64,000 bases of DNA from Lachnospiraceae bacterium (GCA_024696615.1 JAILGS010000097.1:1-64000), one strand, 5' to 3'; shown: positions 7,964 through 18,178, counted from the stretch's first letter. Program-made: numbers and translations. The notes: generated by a model not told the origin, from the letters alone.

Positions 7964-9211
7964 CTATGACACCCCCACATGTTTAGTTATTGCATCTGCA
8001 ACGGACTCTAAGGAAGCAACTTCATTCACAAGTCCCGCATCTGCGATTGCCTTTGGCATACCATATACCACGCAGGATGCAGCATCCTGACCGATACAAT
8101 ATACCTTGCGTCTCTGTGACAGATGACCAATACCCTTGGTACCATCCGCCCCCATTCCTGTCAGAACCACACAGGTGATTTCATCAAAATCAGAGTCCAT
8201 TAATGAGTCATACATTACATTGGCACATGGTTTTAATGCATCCACTGGTGGATCATCATTTAAGTGAATTTTGTATATTCCGCCCCCGCTTTTGACAATC
8301 TGCATATGCATACCGCCTGGAGCAATATATACATGTCCCTTCTCCAAACACTCTCCATCCACAGCTTCTGAAACCTTCACCATACTAATCTCATCCAGAC
8401 GTTGTGCTAAGGATGCGGTAAAGCCCTTTGGCATATGTTGTACAAGTACCATCGGTGCATCCAAATTCGCCGGAAGCTTTGGAATAACGCTCTGTAAGGA
8501 TTTTGGTCCTCCGGTGGAGCAAGCCAAAGCCACAAGTTTCTTTCCGCTAGCGCGTCCCGAACTGCTTGAGGTTGTTGGTCGCATAGAAGATGTGGAACCA
8601 GAGGACTGTGCATTCCCCTCACCTTGGCTCCTAGCCTCCGTCTGTGCAACGGCTTCTAAGAATCTTGCACGGATCGCATCCCGATCCTTCTTCTTCTGTG
8701 CTTCAAGGTCCGCTGTTGATGTTGCAGCTGATGATGTTGTGGTAGAAGGCTTTGGACGTACGGTGAAACTTCTTCTTGCTTCTACGACATTGGATGATTT
8801 GTTATATTGATTCATCGCCACGTCTAAGAGTTCAAGCAAATGTCTCTTAAAGTCCGCTCCACTAACTTCTCCATAATTCACTGGCTTATTTAAGAAATCC
8901 AGCGCTCCATATTCCAGTGCCTGAATGGTTTCTTTCGCACCCTCCTTGGCCACTGTACTAACCACTATGGTCGTATGCTGGAAGTTCTCATCCTGAAGTT
9001 TTTTAAGGACTTCAAGACCACTGAGTTTTGGCATATTAATGTCTAATAGGATTGCATCATATCCACCGGGATAGGATTTAATCTTTTCGTATCCTTCTGC
9101 ACCATCTTTTGCAATATCAGGAGCATCGTATTCACTTCTGGTTTTGATTATATCAGAATATACTCTTCTCATGAGTGCAGAGTCATCAACAATTAAAATT
9201 TTCTTCCCCAT
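7964..9211 (-). CDS. cheB: Protein-glutamate methylesterase/deamidase CheB
   Basis: 415 residues. The receiver domain (1-125) has acidic pocket D9/D10, phospho-acceptor D57 in LLDINMP and the switch Lys in NKPVN. A Ser/Thr/Ala-rich linker of about 90 residues (longer than in enteric CheB) leads to the methylesterase domain with catalytic Ser in ACSTGGPKSL, His in VQHMPKGF and Asp in GMGADGTKG. It removes methyl groups from receptors. No cheR partner is in this window, so the methyltransferase must lie elsewhere. The stop overlaps the cheA translation start region. Confidence 0.97.
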   Translation of the reverse strand: MGKKILIVDDSALMRRVYSDIIKTRSEYDAPDIAKDGAEGYEKIKSYPGGYDAILLDINMPKLSGLEVLKKLQDENFQHTTIVVSTVAKEGAKETIQALEYGALDFLNKPVNYGEVSGADFKRHLLELLDVAMNQYNKSSNVVEARRSFTVRPKPSTTTSSAATSTADLEAQKKKDRDAIRARFLEAVAQTEARSQGEGNAQSSGSTSSMRPTTSSSSGRASGKKLVALACSTGGPKSLQSVIPKLPANLDAPMVLVQHMPKGFTASLAQRLDEISMVKVSEAVDGECLEKGHVYIAPGGMHMQIVKSGGGIYKIHLNDDPPVDALKPCANVMYDSLMDSDFDEITCVVLTGMGADGTKGIGHLSQRRKVYCIGQDAASCVVYGMPKAIADAGLVNEVASLESVADAITKHVGVS

Positions 9212-9275
9212 CTTGCCACCTCATTTCAGGATTTGATACCCTCTTTTTATTCTTCCTCCAGATTCTTGGGAGGGA

Positions 9276-10007
9276 TTATTTCTTCTTTCTCATATTGCGT
9301 TCTGTCTGGAAGATATATTTGATAATAGTCTCCCGATCACTATCTTGAATCTTACAGAATTCAATACGATTTTCATATACATCCGCCTTATTTCTTGCTG
9401 GAATGGAAGCAATCACTTTCGCAACTGCATCCACGGTCTTTACAAGGGTTCCAAGATCCAATGTGATATGGAATAAGATTTTATCCCCCTTGGCATGCTG
9501 ATGTTTGGATACATATTTCAAACCACCACCCGAAATATCGATGGTTACACCCGTTCCATCATAAGGCCGCTCCAAAAACTCGTCGGATAATTTATCCATC
9601 AAGCGAAGGAATTTATCATCCTCCTCGCTTAAGATCTTATATTGCACTTCCATGGTATGATCCAGTCGAAAATACTGACGACGTTGGAAACTCTTTAATG
9701 CAGTCTGCAGACGAACCACCAGAACATAGATATTCTTGGTCTTATAACGATTCTCAATGACGCATTCTGCAGTATACATACCCTTTCCTGCATAAAAATA
9801 TAATAAAAATCGTCGACCAACCTCCAGAGCGATTAATTTCCCTTCAAAGATTGGCATGGCAATATTTAATACATCTTCATCCGTCTCGTCAAATTCCAAC
9901 AACTGACTGGTATAAACCCGATTCTCGCGTTCTGGATCGTCCTTCAGTGTGGTGAGAATTTCCTGCATCTCTATTTTGTTGCCCAAATTGAGTATTCCGC
10001 GTTCCAT
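9276..10007 (-). CDS. PilZ-domain flagellar brake protein, YcgR/MotI-like
   Basis: 243 residues. The N-terminal domain (about 1-100) is a YcgR-N-type beta domain. The PilZ domain (about 105-235) carries the c-di-GMP binding signature: RRQYFRLD (RxxxR type) followed by IDISGGGLKY (D/NxSxxG). Such proteins bind c-di-GMP and act on the stator or C ring to slow the motor. It lies between flhG and cheB in the flagellar operon, and an EAL phosphodiesterase gene at 56877 could tune its ligand. Confidence 0.92.
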   Translation of the reverse strand: MERGILNLGNKIEMQEILTTLKDDPERENRVYTSQLLEFDETDEDVLNIAMPIFEGKLIALEVGRRFLLYFYAGKGMYTAECVIENRYKTKNIYVLVVRLQTALKSFQRRQYFRLDHTMEVQYKILSEEDDKFLRLMDKLSDEFLERPYDGTGVTIDISGGGLKYVSKHQHAKGDKILFHITLDLGTLVKTVDAVAKVIASIPARNKADVYENRIEFCKIQDSDRETIIKYIFQTERNMRKKK

Positions 10008-10042
10008 GAACTGTCACTCCCTTAAAAATTCAGTAACTATAA

Positions 10043-10954
10043 CTAGTTCGTATGATGCTCCGTCTTCCGATTCCGTAGAAGATTCGTAAAGAATCTTGAT
10101 ATGGAATTTTGTGTTTCCTGTGGTTTTTGTTCAGCATTTGCCTGGTCCATATGGATTAAGGATGCTGCCACGGAAGCATAGGCCTTCGTGGAGGAACAAT
10201 TCGGATACATCATGGTTACCGGTTGCTGCTTCATTACAGCTTTGGTAATGGAATAATCCATAGGAATACAACCAAGAAAATGTAATTCCATGGATAAAAA
10301 CTTTCCAACAACCATATTTAATTTCTCAAAAAGATTTATCCCCTCCGAACCGGAATTGACACGGTTACAGAGTACATTAATGGTAGTCGCCTCTCTGTCA
10401 AACCCAGGATAGCGATTTAATGCCTTTAATAAGGCATAGGCATCCGTAATGGACGTTGGCTCCGGTGTGGTCACAAGGATCACTTCCGGACAGGAACATA
10501 CGAATTCCAACACGTTATTACCAATGCCCGCGCCGGTGTCCACAATAATAATATCGGCATATTGCTCCAATTCCGAAAGCTTATATACCAGACGACGCAC
10601 CTGCTCATTATCCAGATTGGTCATCTTCGCGATTCCCGAACCACCGGAGATAAAACCAACCCCTTCCGGGCCTTCCACAATAATATCCTTCAGACTCTTA
10701 TCGCTATTCATTAAGTCTGACAGATTATGTCTTGGAATCACCCCAAACATTACTTCAATATTTGCCAGGCCAAAATCTGCATCCAGAATAATGACCTTCT
10801 TTCCCATACGTGAAAACTGCAAAGCCAAATTAATGGAGGTGTTGGATTTTCCAACGCCACCCTTACCACTAGTAACAGCAATAATACGAGCGGATCCAAC
10901 GGGACGTTGATTTTGCTTTTTCACAATATTTCTTAAACCTTCCGCCTGATCCAT
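10043..10954 (-). CDS. flhG: MinD/ParA-type ATPase FlhG (FleN/YlxH)
   Basis: 303 residues from the ATG at 10954, which follows the flhF stop by one base; the ribosome site GGGAGG is inside flhF. A longer frame upstream overlaps flhF and is unlikely. The deviant Walker A is TSGKGGVGKSNTSINLA near 27-43; Walker B-like DADFGLANIE and VDTGAGI follow. The N-terminus (DQAEGLRNIVKK) matches the helix that stimulates FlhF GTPase. The pair sets flagellar number and position. Confidence 0.95.
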   Translation of the reverse strand: MDQAEGLRNIVKKQNQRPVGSARIIAVTSGKGGVGKSNTSINLALQFSRMGKKVIILDADFGLANIEVMFGVIPRHNLSDLMNSDKSLKDIIVEGPEGVGFISGGSGIAKMTNLDNEQVRRLVYKLSELEQYADIIIVDTGAGIGNNVLEFVCSCPEVILVTTPEPTSITDAYALLKALNRYPGFDREATTINVLCNRVNSGSEGINLFEKLNMVVGKFLSMELHFLGCIPMDYSITKAVMKQQPVTMMYPNCSSTKAYASVAASLIHMDQANAEQKPQETQNSISRFFTNLLRNRKTEHHTN

Positions 10955-10955
10955 T

Positions 10956-12347
10956 CTATACATTACCTCCCAATACCTGCTTTGCAAGTTTCTGCACATT
11001 AATGGTTTCAATATCATCCGGTACATTCTGTCCGGCCGTAGTATATGAAAGGCTTGCCCCCGTCATGAGACGGATATTATAGATATTACCCAAAGTACTG
11101 GTTTCATCTAATTTGGTAAATAACAATTTATAATCCCCAAGCTTTTCATAGGCCTTTGTAATGCTCACCAGATCTCGGTACTTGGTGGTCACACTAAGTA
11201 CTAAGAAGGCTTCCGTATCCACAGGACGATCCATATTGGATACGGATCGATATAATTCAATAATTTCATCCCGCTGCTCCGCATTCTTATGGGAACGACC
11301 AGCGGTATCCACTAATACCAGATCATAATCCTTGAATTCATCCAAGGCCTTCTTTAATTCTTCCTCCGTATAGACTACACGGATTGGAACATCTAAAATT
11401 CCTGCATAGGTATTTAACTGTTCCACAGCTGCAATACGATAGGTGTCCGATGTAATAAAGGCCACCTTCTTATGCTCATTTAATTTGAATTTGGAAGCTA
11501 ATTTCGCAATAGTGGTTGTCTTACCAACTCCCGTTGGACCAACAAAGAAGATAATCTTCTGATGCTCGGATAGTTCAATGGTACTTGGCTCTCCCAGCTT
11601 TAAAATAATCTTCTGATATACCCCTGCAAGAATGCTATCAATATTGGATTCCTTCTTTAAGGAACTCTCAATCTCATTCACCAGGGCATTGGCATAGGTT
11701 TCATCCACTTCATTATCAATTAATTTATTATAAATTAATTTTAAAGCCTTTAAATTATTGGCTTCCGCTTTCGCACGCTCCTCCTGTTCCTTGGTAAGCG
11801 TCTTTGCTTCCTTCTCTTCCTGCTCCTTTTTTAAATCCGAGTTAATGGTACGAACAATGCCGGAATTATTTCTTGTACTGCCTTCCTTCTGGGACTGCAA
11901 CTGCTTCTTTAACAGTTCGGATAAAGTATCAATCTTCTTTTCAAATTCCTCATCCGACATCTTACTTGGATCGATCTGTTCGTCCGCAGCCATATTCACA
12001 TGCTTAGAAGACGAAGTGGAATTCCCTAAACTATCCCTCACGTTTTCCTTACCACCGGACTGTTTCGAAGTCTCTTTTGCTTTTGGGCCAGATTTTGAAG
12101 ATTCCTCTCCGGTATTTCCTTTCTCCTTAGAAGAATTCACGGTTGGCTTACGCTCATTCACTTCTGCAACATAATCCTTCTCTTCTAAGGCTGCGGTAAT
12201 CTCCACCTTATCCTTCTTAAACAGGCGCATAAATCCACGCTGTTTCATCGTCTTTACACTAAGTACTACAGCGGATGCTCCCAACTCTTCCTTCGCCTTT
12301 AAAATTGCTTCATTTTCAGTTGCTGCCTCAAATTTCTTAACTATCAT
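10956..12347 (-). CDS. flhF: Flagellar SRP-type GTPase FlhF
   Basis: 463 residues. The N-terminal B domain (1-60) is followed by a long, charged, low-complexity linker (about 65-185, rich in Lys, Glu, Ser), a helical N domain and the SRP GTPase G domain with GPTGVGKTTTIAKLA (about 268-282), DTYRIAAVEQL, DTAGRSH and TKLDET. It determines flagellar placement with FlhG. Its start is two bases after the flhA stop region, so translation is coupled. Confidence 0.96.
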   Translation of the reverse strand: MIVKKFEAATENEAILKAKEELGASAVVLSVKTMKQRGFMRLFKKDKVEITAALEEKDYVAEVNERKPTVNSSKEKGNTGEESSKSGPKAKETSKQSGGKENVRDSLGNSTSSSKHVNMAADEQIDPSKMSDEEFEKKIDTLSELLKKQLQSQKEGSTRNNSGIVRTINSDLKKEQEEKEAKTLTKEQEERAKAEANNLKALKLIYNKLIDNEVDETYANALVNEIESSLKKESNIDSILAGVYQKIILKLGEPSTIELSEHQKIIFFVGPTGVGKTTTIAKLASKFKLNEHKKVAFITSDTYRIAAVEQLNTYAGILDVPIRVVYTEEELKKALDEFKDYDLVLVDTAGRSHKNAEQRDEIIELYRSVSNMDRPVDTEAFLVLSVTTKYRDLVSITKAYEKLGDYKLLFTKLDETSTLGNIYNIRLMTGASLSYTTAGQNVPDDIETINVQKLAKQVLGGNV

Positions 12348-12348
12348 T

Positions 12349-14382
12349 TTATGCCGTCACCATTCCTACCGATTGTAATTCTATATTGGACTCGACTTCA
12401 TTATAGGAAATCACAATAATGTCCTTAAAATAATCCTGTGCCAACTTCCGATAGTACATACGTACAATTGGGGAAGTAATCACAATTGGAGTCTTGCCCA
12501 TATTTTCTAACTTCGTAAGTTCTGCCTCCGTGGCATTCATTATCTTCTTCACCCGATCCGGAGCAAGGGTAAGATAGGATCCCTGTTCCGTCTGCTTCAC
12601 AGAATTCATAATCTCCTGCTCAATGGTTGGATCCAAAGTAACCACACTGGTCGTTTCATTAGGCTGGAAGAATTTTGCGGAAATCGTACGCTTTAAGGTC
12701 TGGCGCACATATTCTGTTAAAATGTCCGTATCCCTGGTGGTGGTGGCATGATCGGCAATGGTTTCGAAGATGGAAACCAGATCTCGAATGGAGATGCCTT
12801 CCTCCAACAGATTCTGAAGAACTTTCTGTATTTCGCCCACACCCACCAGCTTTGGAACAAGTTCCTCCACAATGGCAGAATTACTTTCTTTCACGTTATT
12901 AATCAGGTTCTGTACATCCTGACGGGTAAGAAGTTCAGCAATATGAGAACGAATGACTTCGGTCAAATGTGTTGCAATAATACTTGGTGCATCCACAACC
13001 GTATAACCCAGGGACTCTGCACGTTCTCGCTGACTTTCGGTAATCCAGATCGCTGGAAGATGGAAGGATGGTTCAAAGGTTGGAATACCTGTAATCTCCT
13101 CCTCCACATAGCCGGGATTCATGGCCATATAATGGTCAAATAAAATCTCACCCTCGGATACCTGAATTCCTTTAATTTTAATAATATATTGATTCGGATT
13201 TAACTGAATATTATCTCGCAAACGAATAATCGGCACCACGGTACCAAGTTCCAAAGCAATCTGACGACGGATCATAACCACACGATCCAACAGATCGCCA
13301 CCCTGATTCACATCTGCCAGTGGAATGATACCATAACCAAACTCCAATTCGATTGGATCCACTGCAAGAAGGGAGGTAACATTCTCCGGCTTTCGGATTT
13401 CTTTGGCTTCTTCTTCCGCCGCTTCTGTTTCTTCCTCAATGGCGCTAACAGCACTCTCTCTTCTGCTTCTTGCACCCATGGCAATAAATAACACACCAAA
13501 AGGAATAAAAATATAAACTGGAAGCGGTGTGGCAACGCCTAAGAAGATCATCGCAATTCCCACCATGGTAAGTACCTGGAAGGAAGTAAATAACTGTCCA
13601 AGAACCGCATCACCGATGCCCTCTTCCTTCGCACCCTTGGTAACCAAAATACCGGTGGAAAGAGAAATTAAAAGGGATGGGATCTGGGATACTAAACCAT
13701 CACCAATGGTAAGGATGGAATACACACTCAAGGCTTCATTGATATCCATTCCCTGACGCATCATTCCCATGACAATTCCACCCACCAAATTGATTACCGT
13801 AATGATCAAACCGGCGGTGGCATCACCTTTTACATACTTGGTAGCACCATCCATGGAACCAAAGAAGGCACTTTCCTGCTGAATCTTACTACGACGCACC
13901 TGTGCTTCCTTATCCGTAATCGCTCCCGTATTCAGATCCGCATCAATGGCCATCTGCTTACCCGGCATAGCATCCAGGGTAAAACGAGCCGTTACTTCGG
14001 AAACTCGCTCCGAACCTTTATTAATCACGATGAACTGAATAATCAAAAGAACAATAAAGATAATGGCACCAATAATCAAATCATTACCACCAACGAAGGA
14101 ACCAAAGACCTGTACAACCTGTCCTGGATCTCCTGTCGTCAGGATTAATCGGGTGGATGATACATTTAATGAAATTCGAAATATCGTCGTAAAGAGTAAC
14201 ATCGTAGGAAATGCCTGCATATCCAGGACTTCCTTACAATATAAAGAATTAAAAAGAATCACCAGTGCGACGGATAAATTCAGCGCAATCAGCACATCTA
14301 AGAGGCCTGCAGGAATCGGCACAATAAAGAATATAACTGCGGCTAGGATATAAACACCCATGCCCACATCTTTCATTCTCAC
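12349..14382 (-). CDS. flhA: Flagellar type III export gate protein FlhA
   Basis: 677 residues, usual length. Starts with GTG at 14382, seven bases after GGAGG; the ATG at 14376 is further from the site. Eight hydrophobic segments are in the first about 315 residues, with the conserved FHIPEP-type cytoplasmic loop (PGKQMAIDADLN near 140). The soluble ring-forming domain follows (PNQYIIKIKGI, ITESQRERAESLGY). It is the export gate energised by proton motive force. It starts a new transcription unit, with a terminator and promoter upstream. Confidence 0.97.
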   Translation of the reverse strand: MRMKDVGMGVYILAAVIFFIVPIPAGLLDVLIALNLSVALVILFNSLYCKEVLDMQAFPTMLLFTTIFRISLNVSSTRLILTTGDPGQVVQVFGSFVGGNDLIIGAIIFIVLLIIQFIVINKGSERVSEVTARFTLDAMPGKQMAIDADLNTGAITDKEAQVRRSKIQQESAFFGSMDGATKYVKGDATAGLIITVINLVGGIVMGMMRQGMDINEALSVYSILTIGDGLVSQIPSLLISLSTGILVTKGAKEEGIGDAVLGQLFTSFQVLTMVGIAMIFLGVATPLPVYIFIPFGVLFIAMGARSRRESAVSAIEEETEAAEEEAKEIRKPENVTSLLAVDPIELEFGYGIIPLADVNQGGDLLDRVVMIRRQIALELGTVVPIIRLRDNIQLNPNQYIIKIKGIQVSEGEILFDHYMAMNPGYVEEEITGIPTFEPSFHLPAIWITESQRERAESLGYTVVDAPSIIATHLTEVIRSHIAELLTRQDVQNLINNVKESNSAIVEELVPKLVGVGEIQKVLQNLLEEGISIRDLVSIFETIADHATTTRDTDILTEYVRQTLKRTISAKFFQPNETTSVVTLDPTIEQEIMNSVKQTEQGSYLTLAPDRVKKIMNATEAELTKLENMGKTPIVITSPIVRMYYRKLAQDYFKDIIVISYNEVESNIELQSVGMVTA

Positions 14383-14453
14383 AGCCGGTCCTCCTTTCTC
14401 CTATGCAAATGTGCTTCATGACATTCTTTCACTAGGATAAAAATAATCAAATT

Positions 14454-14483
14454 ATTATACCATGAAAACACCAAAAAAGGCAA
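14454..14483 (-). promoter_or_regulatory. flhA: SigA-type extended -10 promoter for the flhA operon
   Basis: Reading the minus strand, TTGCCT (14478-14483) is followed by an 18-base spacer and TATAAT (14454-14459), preceded by TGG, a full TGnTATAAT extended -10. The -35 lies in the descending arm of the flhB terminator. The transcript would begin about 65 bp before the GTG of flhA. Confidence 0.65.
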
Positions 14484-14515
14484 ATAATATGAGGATTTTC
14501 CCATACTATTTGCCT
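14473..14515 (-). terminator. Rho-independent terminator after flhB
   Basis: A 9-bp stem (14478-14486 with 14507-14515, AGGCAAATA type, further pairing inside) is followed in the transcribed direction by six T. It begins 6 bp after the flhB stop codon. It ends the cheY-fliOPQR-flhB unit at least partly. Confidence 0.85.
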
Positions 14516-14521
14516 AATTCT

Positions 14522-15703
14522 TTATGCGCCAACTCCCTTATTCTTTAAAGAGTATACATATGCTAACACTTCTGCAACTGCCTGGTATAATTCCGGAGGT
14601 ACTTCCTCTCCGATTTCCACATTATGGTAAAGAAGTCGAGCAAGTGGCTTATTCTCCACAATCTCCACATGACTTTCCCTGGCTTTTTCCCTAATCTTAG
14701 CTGCGATCACATCCGCACCCTTGGCAATAACAATAGGTGCCGGAGCTTTCTCGGTATCATATTGCAGAGCCACTGCAAAATGGGTAGGGTTGGTAATAAC
14801 CACATCTGCTTCCGGGACACTGGCAATACTACGTCTTCGGGAAGCATCCCTCATACGCTGACGAATCTGACCTTTAATCTGCGGATCACCTTCGGTATTC
14901 TTAAATTCATCCTTGGTTTCCTGCTTGGTCATCATCATATCCTGCTTAAATTTCCACTTTTGATAGGCATAATCCGCAATACCGATCACTAAAAAGGCGA
15001 CGCTGATGCGAATCCCCATATCCAAGAGAATACTTCCCACAGTAGAAATCGCCTGCAATAAAGGGATTTCATACAGGGAAAATAATATTCCCAGATTATC
15101 CACGATACATTGATAGGCAATATATCCTACCACGGCCACCATGGCAATACTTTTTAATAATTCCACCAACTGCTTGGTACTAAAGATTCGCTTGAGTCCA
15201 TTGATGGGATTAAATTTATCCAGTTTTGGCTCTAAGGGCTTGGTGGAAATCTTCCACTTCACCTGCACCAGATTGACAACAAAGCCAATCACAAAGGACA
15301 CTAACAAAAATGGCCAAATCAGTTTTAAAACATCCAATAACGCTTCTCGAAACACAAAATGGTACACATTATTAGAGGTCCCATAATACCGGTCCGAAAC
15401 CACATTGCCAAAATACCCCAGGTATTTATGAAATAGTTCCATAATCCCATTGCCAAGATAGGAAAGGTAGATTTTAAGGATGATAAATAATCCCAGTAAG
15501 GCTAATGCATTGACCAATTCCTTACTTTTAGCAACCTGACCTTCATTTCGAGCATCCTCTAATTTTTTCGGGGTTGCCTGTTCCGTTCGTTCTCCACCGG
15601 GACCATCCTTGGCAAAGAACTGCAGATCATACGAAAATACATACTCCCCCGCAACCGGTTGGATTCCATATAAAGTTGTGGTGCGAATATATTTCATATG
15701 CAA
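14522..15703 (-). CDS. flhB: Flagellar type III export switch protein FlhB
   Basis: 393 residues with a TTG start (AAGGA eight bases upstream); an ATG two codons later is the alternative. About 30 extra N-terminal residues precede the conserved DLQFFAKDGPGGERTEQATP. Four membrane segments lie between about 55 and 240. The cytoplasmic domain has the self-cleavage motif NPTH in VVITNPTHFAVAL. Cleavage switches export from rod/hook to filament substrates, together with FliK. Confidence 0.96.
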   Translation of the reverse strand: MHMKYIRTTTLYGIQPVAGEYVFSYDLQFFAKDGPGGERTEQATPKKLEDARNEGQVAKSKELVNALALLGLFIILKIYLSYLGNGIMELFHKYLGYFGNVVSDRYYGTSNNVYHFVFREALLDVLKLIWPFLLVSFVIGFVVNLVQVKWKISTKPLEPKLDKFNPINGLKRIFSTKQLVELLKSIAMVAVVGYIAYQCIVDNLGILFSLYEIPLLQAISTVGSILLDMGIRISVAFLVIGIADYAYQKWKFKQDMMMTKQETKDEFKNTEGDPQIKGQIRQRMRDASRRRSIASVPEADVVITNPTHFAVALQYDTEKAPAPIVIAKGADVIAAKIREKARESHVEIVENKPLARLLYHNVEIGEEVPPELYQAVAEVLAYVYSLKNKGVGA

Positions 15704-15756
15704 ATGATGATTCCTTTCCCCCTGATATTACATTTGCTAAGGGACCATGGGACTTC

Positions 15757-16545
15757 TTAAGGTGCTGGAGGCGCCATATCATTCACCAGCTCATAAAGTA
15801 AATACTTCATCTCCTCATAGAGGAAATTAGAAATAACTGGGAGCAAATAAATGGTGGCCACAAGTACCAACAGACCAATGATGATTTTTAACTGCATACC
15901 CACCACGAACATGTTCATCTGGGGCGCTACCTTGGCTAAAATCGCAAGAAGGCAGTTTACCAAAAGCATGCTGGCAAATACGGGAAGGGTAATTCGAAAT
16001 CCAATGGAAAAATAATCCCCCATAAAGTTCACCACCGTGGTGTAAAGACTTGGATGGATGGTTACATGTCCAATGGGGATCCAACGGAAGGACTCTACAA
16101 TGGCTGCAATCAAGTACTGATGCAGTCCGGAGACAATGAGGATCAATAAAATCATATAATAGTAAATGGTTCCCACAATACCATTTTGCGTACGGTTGGT
16201 GGGATCCATGACGGAGGCCATGGAAAGGCCAATGTCCATATCAATAAATCGACCGGCAAAGTGAATGATTTGCATGGTCAGATTGCATCCTGCGCCTAAA
16301 ATCAGGCCAATGAACACTTCCTCGGCCACTAAAGCGGCATATCCAAGAGTTCCCGAATAGGTATAATCCTGATCCGGCAACACCATGAGCACAATCACTG
16401 CGGTAAATAATCCAAAGCCAAGCTTGGTTTTTCGCGGCACATTGGAAGTATTAAAAAAAGGCGCAACGTAAATAAAACTTGCCATCCTCGAAAAGATTAA
16501 CAAGAATTCTTCCCACTGCGCAAAATAAGTTTCATATGTTAACAT
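15757..16545 (-). CDS. fliR: Flagellar export apparatus protein FliR
   Basis: 262 residues, mostly hydrophobic with about six membrane segments. Conserved parts are RMASFIYVAPFF near 19-30, the EEVFIGLILG segment near 73-82 and DIGLSMASVMDP near 97-108. With FliP and FliQ it forms the core export channel. fliQ ends 59 bp upstream; flhB follows after 53 bp. Confidence 0.95.
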   Translation of the reverse strand: MLTYETYFAQWEEFLLIFSRMASFIYVAPFFNTSNVPRKTKLGFGLFTAVIVLMVLPDQDYTYSGTLGYAALVAEEVFIGLILGAGCNLTMQIIHFAGRFIDMDIGLSMASVMDPTNRTQNGIVGTIYYYMILLILIVSGLHQYLIAAIVESFRWIPIGHVTIHPSLYTTVVNFMGDYFSIGFRITLPVFASMLLVNCLLAILAKVAPQMNMFVVGMQLKIIIGLLVLVATIYLLPVISNFLYEEMKYLLYELVNDMAPPAP

Positions 16546-16604
16546 GATTCTCGTTCCTTATATCCATACCATGCAAGAATCCATACATTCATTGCTATTC
16601 CCCG

Positions 16605-16874
16605 TCAATGAATATAGGTGGCAAAATTGGTCCAAAGTTCCGTGGTAAAATTTCCTAAGGTCGTACCCATATAACTTCCAAGGAGCATTAATGCAATAAA
16701 GATTGCAAGGATCTTTGGCACGAAGGTCAAAGTCTGCTCCTGTATCGAAGTCAAAGTCTGAAATAAACTGACGATCAGACCAATAATCAATGAAATTAAT
16801 AGCAGAGGAAGTGCTGTTCTAATAATTACCCATAAGGATTCTCTTGCGATGGAAAGTATATCCTGCTGTGTCAT
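16605..16874 (-). CDS. fliQ: Flagellar export apparatus protein FliQ
   Basis: 89 residues with two long membrane segments (about 15-37 and 49-72) joined by the conserved loop QTLTSIQEQTLTFVPK. Small FliQ subunits wrap the FliP/FliR channel. Order fliP-fliQ-fliR is standard. Confidence 0.96.
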   Translation of the reverse strand: MTQQDILSIARESLWVIIRTALPLLLISLIIGLIVSLFQTLTSIQEQTLTFVPKILAIFIALMLLGSYMGTTLGNFTTELWTNFATYIH

Positions 16875-16899
16875 AATCCATTCCTCTCATCTTTCTTGG

Positions 16900-17766
16900 T
16901 TAATAAAACGTGGATACCAGGTTCGTAACCACCAGGTTCCATCCATCCACCATAACAAAAAGTAAAATCTTAAATGGCAGGGAAATAACGGTCGGAGCCA
17001 GCATCATCATACCCATACTCATTAAGGTGGATGCCACCACCATATCAATAATAATAAATGGTAAATAGATTAAGAAGCCCATAATAAAGGCGCTTCGTAA
17101 TTCACTAATCATAAAGGATGGGATGAGTACCAATAATGGAATATCATCATAATCCTCCACATTTTCCAGTTGTGCTAAATCCACGAAGGTCTTAATATCA
17201 CTATCCGGAGTCTGCTTGATCATAAACTCTCGAAGTGGCTTCACGCCAGCATCCCAAGCTTCTTCCACCGTAATGGTCTCTTCCTGTAATGGCACAATGG
17301 CATCGTTATAAATCGTTGTAAAGGTTGGCATCATAATAAAAAAAGTTAAGAATAATGCCAGACTGGTTAATACCTGATTGGGTGGTACGGTCTGGGTACC
17401 CATGGCCGTTCGAACAAAGTGCAACACGATGACAATTCGTGTAAAAGAAGTAAGCATAATTAAAATTGACGGTGCCAAAGAAATCACCGTCAATACTAAA
17501 AGCATCTCTAAAACACTTGCTAAATCCGAGCCATCCCCCGCTGCAATACCGATACTAATAAGGTTGGATGTATCTTCCTCATCAGAATCATCGGAGTCAT
17601 TAGAAGTAGCAGATTCACTCTCCTCTTCCTCCTGGGTTACTGCATCCACAATGCCTGTGGTTGCATATACAGTGGTGGCGCCACGGCCAAAACAAATCAA
17701 GGTAAGAGCCAATACAAGAATACAACGTAAGCACATTTTCCAATGCTTATTCATCCTGTTTCTCAT
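16900..17766 (-). CDS. fliP: Flagellar export apparatus protein FliP
   Basis: 288 residues. A cleavable-type signal peptide (about 10-36) is followed by a Glu/Ser/Asp-rich periplasmic stretch (about 44-66), longer than in many FliP proteins. Then come four membrane segments with conserved SFTRIVIVLHFVRTAMGTQ (about 105-123) and LIPSFMISELRSAF (about 205-218). It forms the export channel pentamer. The start overlaps the fliO end by 20 bases; a second ATG four codons on is also possible. Confidence 0.95.
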   Translation of the reverse strand: MRNRMNKHWKMCLRCILVLALTLICFGRGATTVYATTGIVDAVTQEEEESESATSNDSDDSDEEDTSNLISIGIAAGDGSDLASVLEMLLVLTVISLAPSILIMLTSFTRIVIVLHFVRTAMGTQTVPPNQVLTSLALFLTFFIMMPTFTTIYNDAIVPLQEETITVEEAWDAGVKPLREFMIKQTPDSDIKTFVDLAQLENVEDYDDIPLLVLIPSFMISELRSAFIMGFLIYLPFIIIDMVVASTLMSMGMMMLAPTVISLPFKILLFVMVDGWNLVVTNLVSTFY

Positions 17767-18127
17767 CCTGTTTGTCCTTTTTAAATTTTTCTAAAATAAA
17801 CTGAAAGGACTCTCCCGGAGTAGTGGAATTTTCCGTAAAACATAAGTCCTCTTCGGATAGTTCCGTCATATATTCCAGGGAATCCTTACTAATTCCAATC
17901 AAAAAATAACGGCTACCCACCTTCACGATCTGCAAAAACTTCGAACCCGAGATGGTAACCGTCTCCATAATCTGGATATTCTTCCCCACCATCTGCTGTT
18001 TCTTAATTCCTCCAGCAAGACGCGTGGTACCGTAAGTGAGTGCTAATACAAAAATAAAGATAACAATCACTGTAAGCAATTGCGCGACGGAGCCTAAGAC
18101 TCCGTCGCCAATTTCTAATAATATCAT
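17747..18127 (-). CDS. fliO: Flagellar biosynthetic protein FliO (FliZ-like)
   Basis: 126 residues with one membrane segment near 14-34 followed by a soluble FliO domain (KNIQIMETVTISGSKFLQIVKVGSRYFLIG, recognised by IQIMETV and VGSRYFLIG). The tail is Lys/Asp/Glu rich. FliO stabilises FliP during channel assembly, consistent with its position right before fliP. Confidence 0.9.
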   Translation of the reverse strand: MILLEIGDGVLGSVAQLLTVIVIFIFVLALTYGTTRLAGGIKKQQMVGKNIQIMETVTISGSKFLQIVKVGSRYFLIGISKDSLEYMTELSEEDLCFTENSTTPGESFQFILEKFKKDKQDEKQDE

Positions 18128-18178
18128 ATGATCCCTAACTTCCGTTCCATCATATCCATTCCCCTTCGAATGATATGA